From contig JAAURZ010000214.1 of assembly GCA_012031955.1 (NCBI GenBank), positions 1 to 5,407 of the forward strand: a stretch of 5,407 bases of DNA, read 5' to 3'. Source of the DNA: Bacteroidia bacterium. Lineage in GTDB: Bacteria; Bacteroidota; Bacteroidia; Cytophagales; Cyclobacteriaceae. Positions 1 through 5,407 of the stretch are shown here, one piece after another (position 1 is the stretch's first letter; the number at the start of each line of letters is the position of its first letter). The notes beneath the pieces were generated by a model that was not told the origin of the DNA, searched no databases, and saw nothing but the letters and a program-made list of their open reading frames with translations. Both the position numbers and the translations under genes were made by a program.

Positions 1-31
1 GGTCATGGCGAAGAGATGAAGCGGAAGATTG

Positions 32-168
32 GCCACAGATAAACACGGATGAAACACAGATCAGAAAGAAGAGAAAAGATCGAATCGAGCAGAGAATCGC
101 AGCTTCTGGTCTCTGGGTTGGGTATCGTCTCCTGGTTTGATCTGTGTTTATCTGTGTTCATCTGTGGC
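32..168. repeat. 137-bp interspersed inverted-repeat element (AACACAGAT-type arms)
   Basis: The left arm begins GCCACAGAT at 32 and runs to about 63. The right arm (about 138-168) ends ATCTGTGGC and is its imperfect reverse complement over about 31 bases, with a few mismatches and one single-base gap. Each arm is itself a chain of about three ten-base units of the type AACACAGAT, with variants AACACGGAT and AACACAGATCA. The 75-base centre shows no clear coding content. Translations of this kind of sequence give peptides such as ICVYLCSSV or MNTDKHR, which I remember from spurious ORFs in many environmental genomes, so this is probably a dispersed, non-autonomous repeat. No transposase is encoded and no clear target duplication is visible. 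It directly adjoins the point where TPR homology starts, so it either interrupts that gene or marks a junction. Confidence 0.72.
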
Positions 169-1384
169 TCATTCTTCGGTGCAAAAAATCCGGCTGCTGC
201 TCGAAGCCGGCAAAACGAAAGATGCGATCGCTGAAGGTGAAAAACTGATGGCGGCGTTTCCGGAAGAAGAAAGGTTTGTAATGGCGTTTGCCGAAGTGCT
301 GGCAAAACATGAACAACTCCCGCTGGCCATCTCCTTTCTCGAAAAATTTACCACCTCCCGCGAAAACGCCGGCAACGCCGCGATGCTGCTGGCTGGCTTA
401 TATCGCGACGCCCGTCAGGAGCAGAAAGCGAGAGACATTCTGGTGCAGGTGTTCGACAACCCCGACGTGGAGTTTGGCAGCAAGATCATCGTGTTGAGTT
501 CTTACAATACAGAAATCAATCAAAACCGCGCGCGCCGTATTGCTGATCCCGACAAGGAATCGTTTGCCATGGTGCTGTACAACAAACTGGCGGCTTCGCA
601 CCCGTACGACACCCATGTGCATATACTGGGTGGTGACTTGTACCTGTCGACCGGGCGCAACGAAGAGGCCATCGAAGAATACAAAACCGCCATCGGGTCT
701 GGCGATGTGAATTTCGAAGTGTGGCAGAATTTATTGTACCTCGAGGTGCAGGAAGAATTATACGACCAGGTAATGAACGACGCTGAAAAAGCCCTTGAGC
801 TTTTTCCGAACCAGAGTATCATTCATTACTTCAATGGCTATGCGGCTTTGCACAAGCGCAAGTACGCCGAAGCCATCTTCTCGCTGGAGCAAGCCAAACG
901 CCTGTCTGTTTCAGAAAAGAAGCTGGTACCCGAGATAGACAGCATGCTGGGTGATGCTTACAACGCCACGCGCCAGTACGACAAATCCGACAAGGCATAC
1001 GATGAAGCGCTGGCCGCCAATCCGAACAACTACAACGTGCTCAACAACTACAGTTTCTTCCTTGCGTTGCGAAAAGTAAACCTCGAGAAAGCGGAACGGA
1101 TGTCGGCAAAGCTCGTTAAAGACAACCCTGACAACGCTTCCTACCTGGATACGCACGCGTGGGTGTTGTACATGCGCGAAAAATACAAGGAAGCCAGAAA
1201 GACGATGGAAAAGGTAATCGGCACAGGCCAGGCCAACGCCACCCACCTTGAACACTATGGCGATATTCTTTTTAAATTGGGCGATGTGGACGGTGCTGTG
1301 CAGCAGTGGGAAAGGGCGCGGGGCATGAACGCCAACAGCGAAACTTTAAACAAGAAAATAGCGAACAGAAAAATCTATGAATAA
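137..1384 (+). CDS. TPR-repeat protein, 5' end missing or disrupted by the inverted repeat
   Basis: This encodes a tetratricopeptide-repeat protein, a helical scaffold for protein-protein contacts, probably envelope-associated in Bacteroidota. From the TTG at 137 the frame gives 415 residues, but about the first 11 come from the adjoining inverted repeat. Real TPR sequence starts near residue 14 (VQKIRLLLEAGKTKDAIAEG). About nine or ten TPR-like units follow, roughly at residues 15-112, 159-260 and 265-400; the clearest are GGDLYLSTGRNEEAIEEY, LGDAYNATRQYDKSDKAY, AWVLYMREKYKEARKTME and YGDILFKLGDVDGAVQQW. The C-terminus LNKKIANRKIYE looks typical of the Cytophagales family. Those homologues, as I recall them, are longer, with a signal peptide and more repeats at the N-terminus, so the 5' part should lie upstream of the repeat or outside the window. 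No ATG is in frame before 248; GTG occurs at 164 and 179. The end overlaps the next gene by 8 nt. The family call is strong; the true start is unknown. Confidence 0.85.
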   Translation: MICVYLCSSVAHSSVQKIRLLLEAGKTKDAIAEGEKLMAAFPEEERFVMAFAEVLAKHEQLPLAISFLEKFTTSRENAGNAAMLLAGLYRDARQEQKARDILVQVFDNPDVEFGSKIIVLSSYNTEINQNRARRIADPDKESFAMVLYNKLAASHPYDTHVHILGGDLYLSTGRNEEAIEEYKTAIGSGDVNFEVWQNLLYLEVQEELYDQVMNDAEKALELFPNQSIIHYFNGYAALHKRKYAEAIFSLEQAKRLSVSEKKLVPEIDSMLGDAYNATRQYDKSDKAYDEALAANPNNYNVLNNYSFFLALRKVNLEKAERMSAKLVKDNPDNASYLDTHAWVLYMREKYKEARKTMEKVIGTGQANATHLEHYGDILFKLGDVDGAVQQWERARGMNANSETLNKKIANRKIYE

Positions 1385-2132
1385 GAGCCCACGGTTACTG
1401 CTGCTGGTGTTGCCCTTGCTGGCATTCGCGTGCAGCAGGAAGATTACTACGCCCATCGCATTGCAAGCACCAAAAAATGAACTTTCCATCGAGGCTATTG
1501 ACTTTGAATATTTCCAGGGCAAGGCACGGATGGTGTTGCGAGACGGCACCAAAGAAAGAGACGTGAAAGCGAACATCCGCATCCGGAAAGACAGCGTCAT
1601 CTGGATGACGTTCAACGTAGTGGGCATACAGGGCGGCAAGGCGCTCATCAACAAAGACTCCATCACCATCGTGAGCAATGTAGACAAGGAGTATTATGTG
1701 TTTGAGTACCCTGAGCTGTCGAGCAGGTTTAACTTCGAAATCAATTTTGATATTATACAGGCCGCCATGCTGGGCAACCTCATCCGCGAGCGATCGGACC
1801 TTGACGTGGTCGAGCCGCTCAACTCCTGGTTCCTCCTCAAACAACAAGCAGGCACCATAGGCGTTACAAACTATATCAATTCCGCAAGTATGAAGATTGA
1901 AAAGGTGGAAATGAAGGAGGAAAACTCCAACAATTCGCTCAGCATCAACTATTCAAACTTCCAACCGGTAGGCGGAAAGGTGTTTCCCTACAACGGCACC
2001 ATCGTTCTTTTGTACAAGACCATAGCCGGATTGTTGAATACAACTATTATTTTTGAGTATAACAAAGCTGAGGTAGGAGACAAGGAACTTAAGTTTCCGT
2101 TTAACATACCGAAGAAATATGTGCGCAGGTAA
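1377..2132 (+). CDS. DUF4292 family lipoprotein
   Basis: This 251-residue protein is a probable outer-membrane or periplasmic lipoprotein of the DUF4292 family, which is largely confined to Bacteroidota and resembles LolA/LolB-like lipoprotein-handling folds. No enzymatic role is known to me. Residues 1-18 form a lipoprotein signal peptide (MNKSPRLLLLVLPLLAFA), with lipobox AFAC and the lipidated cysteine at residue 19. The mature part is rich in beta-strand-like stretches (FEYFQGKARMVL, KANIRIRKDSVIWMTF, ALINKDSITIVSN), and it ends FNIPKKYVRR, typical of the family. The ATG lies inside the last codons of the TPR gene, and the 3' end overlaps the envC start by 14 nt, so the three genes are probably co-transcribed and translationally coupled. 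The reading frame is intact and full length for the family. The fold relationship is recalled family knowledge; membership is inferred from sequence and context. Confidence 0.85.
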   Translation: MNKSPRLLLLVLPLLAFACSRKITTPIALQAPKNELSIEAIDFEYFQGKARMVLRDGTKERDVKANIRIRKDSVIWMTFNVVGIQGGKALINKDSITIVSNVDKEYYVFEYPELSSRFNFEINFDIIQAAMLGNLIRERSDLDVVEPLNSWFLLKQQAGTIGVTNYINSASMKIEKVEMKEENSNNSLSINYSNFQPVGGKVFPYNGTIVLLYKTIAGLLNTTIIFEYNKAEVGDKELKFPFNIPKKYVRR

Positions 2133-3302
2133 AAGTATACTGGCCGCGGTCGTACTTTTATTATTTTTACTGCAGACGCCTGGGGGCAAAGAACCAAGTC
2201 GCAACTGCAAAAGGAACGACAGCAGAATTTACAGAAAATCAAAAACGTAGAACGTATTCTTTCCGAAACAACGGACAAGAAGCAGAATACGATTGGCGAG
2301 CTTACAGCGCTCAATCAGCGCATCAAAGAACAGGAGAAGCTCATTAGTTCCATCAAATCCGAAATCGATTTTCTCGACACCGAGATCAGTGAAAACAACG
2401 ACATCATCAAGGTGTTGGAAGACGACCTCAAGAAACTGAAAAAGGAATATGCCGCCATGTTGTACGCAGCCCAAAAAGCCGACAACAGCACCACACGCCT
2501 CGCCTTCCTGTTTTCATCCAAATCATTCGACCAGATGGTGATGCGCCTGCGCTACATGCAGCAGTATAGCGAGCGCCGAAAGCTTCAGGTCGAACAGATC
2601 GAACAAGTGCAGGACGCCCTCGGCAGCCAGGTAAAAGATATCCAGGACAAGCGCACCGACAAGAACAAACTCCTGGACGAGCAGTTGGCGCAAAACAACC
2701 AACTCGCCAGTCTGAAAAAGAAACAGAACAGCGTGGTAAAGGCACTGGAAAAAGAGGAGCGGCAACTACGCCGCGATCTGGAATCCACCAAGAAAGCCAT
2801 CGCTCTGCTCGACAAGAAAATCAACGAGATTATCAAAGAGGAACTCGAACGGGAGGCACGCGCCATGAAAGTGAACCGCTCCGTAACCCTCTCTAACTCA
2901 TTCGAGGAAAACAAAACCAAATTCCCCTGGCCCGTCGACGGCTTTGTGTCGATCAGGTTTGGGAAGCAAAATCACCCCGTACTAAAAGGGATCGTGATTC
3001 AAAGCGACGGTATCAACATACAAACCCAGCAAGGCGAAAAAGTAAAGGCGATTTTCGATGGCGAAGTGGCGCGCGTGGCTTTTACACCGGGTATGGGCAA
3101 CACCATACTCATCAAACACGGCACCTACTTTACGGCTTACACAGGGTTGAAAGATATTTCGGTAAAAGAAGGCCAGCATGTGAGCACCAACCAGGAGTTG
3201 GGGCAGGTACTTACCAACAGCGACGGCATCTCCGAACTCCGATTCCGCATCTACAAGAATATCACCCCGCTCGATCCGCAAACCTGGCTCAGGAACCTCT
3301 GA
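2119..3302 (+). CDS. envC: EnvC-like murein hydrolase activator (degenerate M23/LytM), one frameshift
   Basis: This is a periplasmic coiled-coil protein with a C-terminal LytM domain, expected to activate N-acetylmuramoyl-L-alanine amidases at the septum. Translation from ATG 2119 gives a signal peptide (MCAGKSILAAVVLLLF). The frame must then move back one base near 2164-2172 to continue TADAWGQRTKSQLQ. Corrected length is 394 residues, normal for the family. Residues of about 24-255 are charged, heptad-like coiled coil. About 266-392 is the M23 domain, starting FPWPVDGFVSIRFG and ending DPQTWLRNL. The zinc-binding positions are lost: HxGxD reads SDGIN, the YxHL position reads YTGL, and HxH reads ELR. 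That supports a non-catalytic activator of EnvC type rather than an active endopeptidase. The uncorrected downstream frame has no ATG near the true start, so an automatic call would begin around 2412 and miss the signal peptide. The gene overlaps DUF4292 by 14 nt. Confidence 0.85.
2164..2172 (+). other. Frameshift site in envC (one base missing)
   Basis: Before this point the hydrophobic signal peptide is read in the frame of ATG 2119; after it the coiled coil is read one base back. Adding one T to the T5 run at 2164-2168 gives VLLLFFTADAWGQRTKSQ, a smooth signal peptide and mature N-terminus. Unshifted translation stops after about 45 residues. Only a short stretch separates the two good frames, so the location is well bounded. 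Confidence 0.8.
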
Positions 3303-3303
3303 A

Positions 3304-3338
3304 AAAGGGCTCTCGCTGCCACACTGAACCCTTATTTG
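3304..3338 (+). terminator. Weak hairpin after envC, possible terminator
   Basis: AAGGGCTC at 3305-3312 pairs with GAACCCTT at 3326-3333, with 7 of 8 positions matched, across a 13-base loop. The stem sits directly after the envC stop codon, with an A-run before it and TTATTT at its 3' end. There is no strong U-tract, so termination may be partial or absent. It is the only hairpin I see in the gap between the two gene blocks. Confidence 0.33.
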
Positions 3339-3404
3339 CACCCTCACGTTCAAGAATTACCGCACAAAACTAAATGACCGGCAAAGGTCCAGACATACCA
3401 AAAA

Positions 3405-3417
3405 TTAGTAATTTTAC
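3405..3417 (+). promoter_or_regulatory. Possible Bacteroidota-type -7 element upstream of tatA
   Basis: TAATTTTAC at 3409-3417 resembles the Bacteroidota primary-sigma -7 consensus TAnnTTTG, with one mismatch. It would give a short leader of about 17-20 nt before the tatA ATG at 3440. No convincing TTTG element lies at the usual upstream distance. The region just before the start is AT-rich and has no Shine-Dalgarno, as expected in this phylum. Position in the only sizeable intergenic gap is the main support. Confidence 0.3.
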
Positions 3418-3439
3418 ATCCTTAAATATTTGAAATCTT

Positions 3440-3654
3440 ATGAATTCTATCATTCTTTTTCTAGGTGGGATTGGGGCGCAGGAATTGATGCTTATCGCGC
3501 TGTTTGTGTTGATCTTTTTGGGGCCAAGAAAATCCCCGAATTTGCACGCGGCATGGGCAAGGGCATTCGCGAGTTCAAAGACGCCATGAAAGATGTGAAA
3601 AAGGAAGTTGATGACGCCGGTAAAGAGGCAGGAAAAATTGAGGAAGGCAAGTAA
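3440..3654 (+). CDS. tatA: Sec-independent protein translocase subunit TatA, one frameshift
   Basis: TatA is a small inner-membrane protein that multimerises with TatBC to move folded proteins across the cytoplasmic membrane. The corrected product is 71 residues, starting [20 protein letters not shown]. It has a short periplasmic N-terminus with a conserved acidic residue (Glu15), one transmembrane helix at about residues 14-27, the hinge FGAKKIPEF, an amphipathic helix ([18 protein letters not shown]) and a charged tail ending KIEEGK. The frame from ATG 3440 must move back one base between 3515 and 3532; unshifted, the protein leaves family similarity right after the membrane helix and ends about 50 residues in. 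The C-terminal half alone is open from upstream in the other frame, so automatic callers may report a wrong 74-residue protein there. GatA begins 2 nt after the stop. Adding one base within the T5 run gives the best family match. Confidence 0.88.
3515..3532 (+). other. Frameshift site in tatA (one base missing)
   Basis: The membrane helix and the amphipathic helix of TatA lie in different frames. Adding a T to the T5 run at 3515-3519 gives [11 protein letters not shown]. Adding an A to the A4 run at 3529-3532 gives IFLGPRKIPEF. Both are TatA-like; the first keeps the conserved Phe-Gly of the hinge and is preferred. Confidence 0.82.
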
Positions 3655-3656
3655 CC

Positions 3657-5086
3657 TTGAAATCGTACGCTTCATTTCGTGATGTACAATCTGATTTGCG
3701 GCAAGGCCTTATATCCTGCGAAGACTTAGTCAATCACCATCTTCAAAATATTCAATCCAACGCTCACCTCAACGCCTTCTTAAGCGTGTACGGCGAGGAG
3801 GCCCAAATGCGGGCCGCGAAATAGACAGTAAAATCAGGAACGGAAAAGCCGGCAAGCTCGCCGGACTGGTTGTCGGCATCAAGGATGTTGTCGCCTACCA
3901 GGGCCATCCCCTTCAGGCAGGAAGCAAAATTCTCGAAGGCTTCAAATCACCCTACAACGCCACCGTTACAGAGCGGCTGCTTGCCAGCGACGCTATCATC
4001 ATCGGGCGTCAAAACTGCGACGAGTTTGCCATGGGCTCCTCAAACGAGAACTCCGCGTTTGGTCCGGTGCTCAACGCCATCGATAACACACGCGTGCCCG
4101 GCGGCTCATCCGGCGGTTCTGCAGTGGCCGTTATGGCAGGCATGTGCCGCATCTCCATCGGCTCCGACACCGGAGGATCTGTGCGCCAGCCTGCGGCATT
4201 CTGCGGAATCGTGGGACTCAAGCCAACTTATTCAAGAATCTCGCGTCATGGCCTTATCGCCTACGGATCGTCTTTCGATTGCATCGGTATTATGGGCACC
4301 AACGTGGAAGATGTAGCCCTGGTGCTCGGTGTAATTGCCGGCGCCGACGAGTATGACAGCACCGTGTCAACCCAACCGGTACCCGACTATGTGTCTTTGT
4401 TGCAAAGTGAGCAGACAGCACCTTACAACATTGCCTACTTTGAGGAAACGTTGAACTCCGTTGGCCTGCAGCCCGAGATACGCCAGGCGATGGAAAACAA
4501 GATCGGTTTATTACAAGCCCGGGGACACCGCGTGGAACCTGTTGGCTTTCCCGAATTGAAATACATCCTGCCGACCTACTATATTCTAGCCACGGCCGAA
4601 GCCAGCTCCAACCTTTCGCGTTTCGACGGCGTACGCTACGGACACAGGACGCAAGAAGCCGGCGACCTGACCGCACTCTATAAAAACACAAGGTCCGAAG
4701 CGTTTGGCAAGGAGGTACAACGGCGCATCCTGCTTGGCACCTTTGTGCTGAGCGCCAGCTACTACGACGCCTACTACACAAAAGCACAAAAAGTGCGGCG
4801 CATCATCCGCGACAAAACCAAGGACGTGCTCTCGCGGTATGACTTTGTTATTATGCCGATCACACCCACTACGGCATTCAGACTGGGAGAACACAGCGAT
4901 AATCCATTGGAAATGTACTTGGCCGACCTCTATTCCGTTCAGGCTAATGTGGCGGGAGTTCCGGCAATTTCCGTACCTTGCGGTGTTGATGCAAAAGGAT
5001 TACCTATCGGCATCCAGGTTATTGCCGATGATTTTGAGGAATCCGGACTCTTCAGGTTTTCTGATTTTTTAATGAAACTTAACTGA
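3657..5086 (+). CDS. gatA: Asp-tRNA(Asn)/Glu-tRNA(Gln) amidotransferase subunit A, one frameshift
   Basis: GatA is the glutaminase/amidase subunit of GatCAB. It frees ammonia from glutamine to convert Glu-tRNA(Gln) to Gln-tRNA(Gln), and in many bacteria Asp-tRNA(Asn) to Asn-tRNA(Asn), in the cytoplasm. The corrected product is 476 residues, full length. The amidase-signature triad is visible: Lys76 in VVGIKD, cis-Ser151 in PGGSSGGSA and nucleophile Ser175 in SDTGGSVRQP, with the 75- and 24-residue spacing of the family. The C-terminal part carries SVQANVAGVPAISVP and GLPIGIQVIA. The first 53 residues (KSYASFRDVQSDL to EEAQMRA) are in a different frame from the rest, joined by a one-base shift at about 3811-3818. 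The only start in frame after the upstream stop at 3639 is TTG 3657, 2 nt after tatA. An uncorrected call would begin near 4031 and lose the catalytic lysine. gatB and gatC are not in the window. Confidence 0.93.
3811..3818 (+). other. Frameshift site in gatA (one base missing)
   Basis: The frame from TTG 3657 reads EEAQMRAAK and then stops at TAG 3822-3824. One base back, the same region reads EIDSKIRNGKAGKLAG and continues into the catalytic domain. Adding one G in the GC-rich run GGGCCGCG gives EEAQMRAAEIDSKI, a normal GatA helix. Confidence 0.85.
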
Positions 5087-5090
5087 AACC

Positions 5091-5407
5091 ATGAGAAAGC
5101 GTCTTCTCATATTTTTTTTGTTGCTGGGAGCTGTGTCTGCATACGCGCAGGTAGAGCCCGATTCAGTAGTGGTAGACTCGCTGGTGGTCGACTCGGTGGA
5201 CGTAGCCATTGCGGAGGAAGAAATATTCTTCAAAGAAGACACCATCGACGTGATGGAAATGTACACACCATAGAAGCTGTGGAGTACATACCCGGCGACG
5301 ACGACCCGCGGCTGCTGGCCGACAGGCTGTCGTGCATTGAAGAGCCGCGTACCCCTTATGTATAACGACCGCGTGCACGCGTTTTATAAACTACTTCAAC
5401 CTGTCGA
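5091..5407 (+). CDS. mltD: MltD-like lytic murein transglycosylase, N-terminal part only, three frameshifts
   Basis: This is the start of a probable periplasmic lytic transglycosylase that would cleave peptidoglycan glycan strands. ATG 5091 lies 4 nt after gatA. Residues 1-19 (MRKRLLIFFLLLGAVSAYA) are a signal peptide with an AYA|Q cleavage site. An acidic linker follows with VVVDSLVVDSVDV repeats. As read, the frame stops at TAG 5271. Moving frame gives TIEAVEYIPGDDDPRLLADR and LSCIE, then VPLMYNDRVHAF, then FINYFNLS at the window edge. Segments LADRLSCIE and YNDRVHAFINYF are what I recall just before the SLT catalytic domain in Cytophagales MltD-type proteins. The catalytic and LysM domains lie beyond the window, so the enzyme call rests on these N-terminal motifs and on gene order. 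Automatic calling would report a false 60-residue protein ending at 5273. Confidence 0.62.
5249..5270 (+). other. First frameshift site in the mltD-like gene (one base missing)
   Basis: The frame from 5091 reads EDTIDVMEMYTP and stops at TAG 5271. One base back it reads TIEAVEYIPGDDDP, the expected continuation. There is no homopolymer, but an ACACACC dinucleotide run at 5263-5269 is a plausible indel spot. Confidence 0.65.
5339..5350 (+). other. Second frameshift site in the mltD-like gene (one extra base)
   Basis: After LADRLSCIE the frame runs to TAA at 5363 unless it moves forward one base. Removing one base in GAAGAG gives CIESRVPLMYNDRVHAF, which restores the expected family sequence. 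Confidence 0.6.
5382..5385 (+). other. Third frameshift site in the mltD-like gene (one extra T)
   Basis: VHAF is followed in frame by YKLLQPV, but dropping one T of the TTTT run gives VHAFINYFNLS, the expected aromatic-rich segment. This is the third shift within about 135 bases, at the extreme end of the window. Confidence 0.6.

Noticed and set aside
32..168. CRISPR array or tandem-repeat array
   Set aside because: The repeated units are about 10 bp without spacers of constant size, and the two arms are inverted rather than direct.
3..305. Minus-strand 100-residue open frame containing MNTDKHR
   Set aside because: It runs through the inverted repeat and antisense to the TPR gene. The peptide is a translation of the repeat arms and has no protein-like domain.
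911..1255. Minus-strand open frame opposite the TPR gene
   Set aside because: Antisense shadow of a well-conserved repeat protein, without recognisable domains.
2428..2920. Several minus-strand open frames opposite envC
   Set aside because: They are by-products of the codon pattern of the coiled coil; low-complexity Ser/Arg/Phe-rich translations without a start context.
2160..3535. Programmed -1 frameshifting in envC and tatA as a regulatory device
   Set aside because: The heptamers as printed (A TTT TTA and C TTT TTG) do not allow good -1 re-pairing, no clear downstream stem was seen, and gatA and mltD also shift at unrelated sequences. Sequence error is simpler.
3870..4316. Plus-strand 148-residue open frame
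   Set aside because: It is an out-of-frame reading of gatA; the correct frame shows the full amidase signature.
4290..4787. Minus-strand 165-residue Arg/Ser-rich open frame opposite gatA
   Set aside because: Antisense to conserved GatA coding sequence, with biased composition and no domain.

Overview
The window looks like a chromosomal housekeeping segment from a Bacteroidota bacterium, most likely a Cytophagales relative of moderate GC content. The reasons are a DUF4292 lipoprotein, a Bacteroidota-style EnvC with a degenerate LytM domain, start codons without Shine-Dalgarno sequences, and a gene order (TPR protein, DUF4292, EnvC, TatA, GatA, lytic transglycosylase) that I recall as conserved in that group. 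All genes are on the + strand.

Layout. Positions 1-31 are too short to assign. Positions 32-168 hold a 137-bp imperfect inverted repeat built from AACACAGAT-like units. It abuts, and probably interrupts, a TPR-repeat gene whose recognisable part runs from about 170 to 1384. A DUF4292 lipoprotein (1377-2132) and an EnvC-like amidase activator (2119-3302) follow, each overlapping the gene before it. A 137-bp intergenic stretch with a weak hairpin and a possible promoter separates these from tatA (3440-3654), gatA (3657-5086) and the N-terminal part of an MltD-like lytic transglycosylase (5091 to the window end), which are packed 2-4 nt apart.

Function. The first block makes envelope proteins: a TPR scaffold, an outer-membrane-type lipoprotein and a regulator of peptidoglycan amidases. 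The second block joins Tat protein export, the transamidation step for Gln-tRNA(Gln)/Asn-tRNA(Asn), and peptidoglycan turnover. I see no defence system, CRISPR array, transposase, tRNA or rRNA.

The most striking property is the number of broken reading frames. envC, tatA and gatA each need one added base, and the partial mltD needs one added and two removed bases, to restore family-like proteins. Two or three of the sites lie at short homopolymers. Six shifts in conserved genes over 3.3 kb argue for uncorrected sequencing or assembly indels rather than real decay. The proteins described here are therefore the frame-corrected ones. No convincing undescribed system was found; the inverted repeat beside the TPR gene is the best candidate for follow-up.
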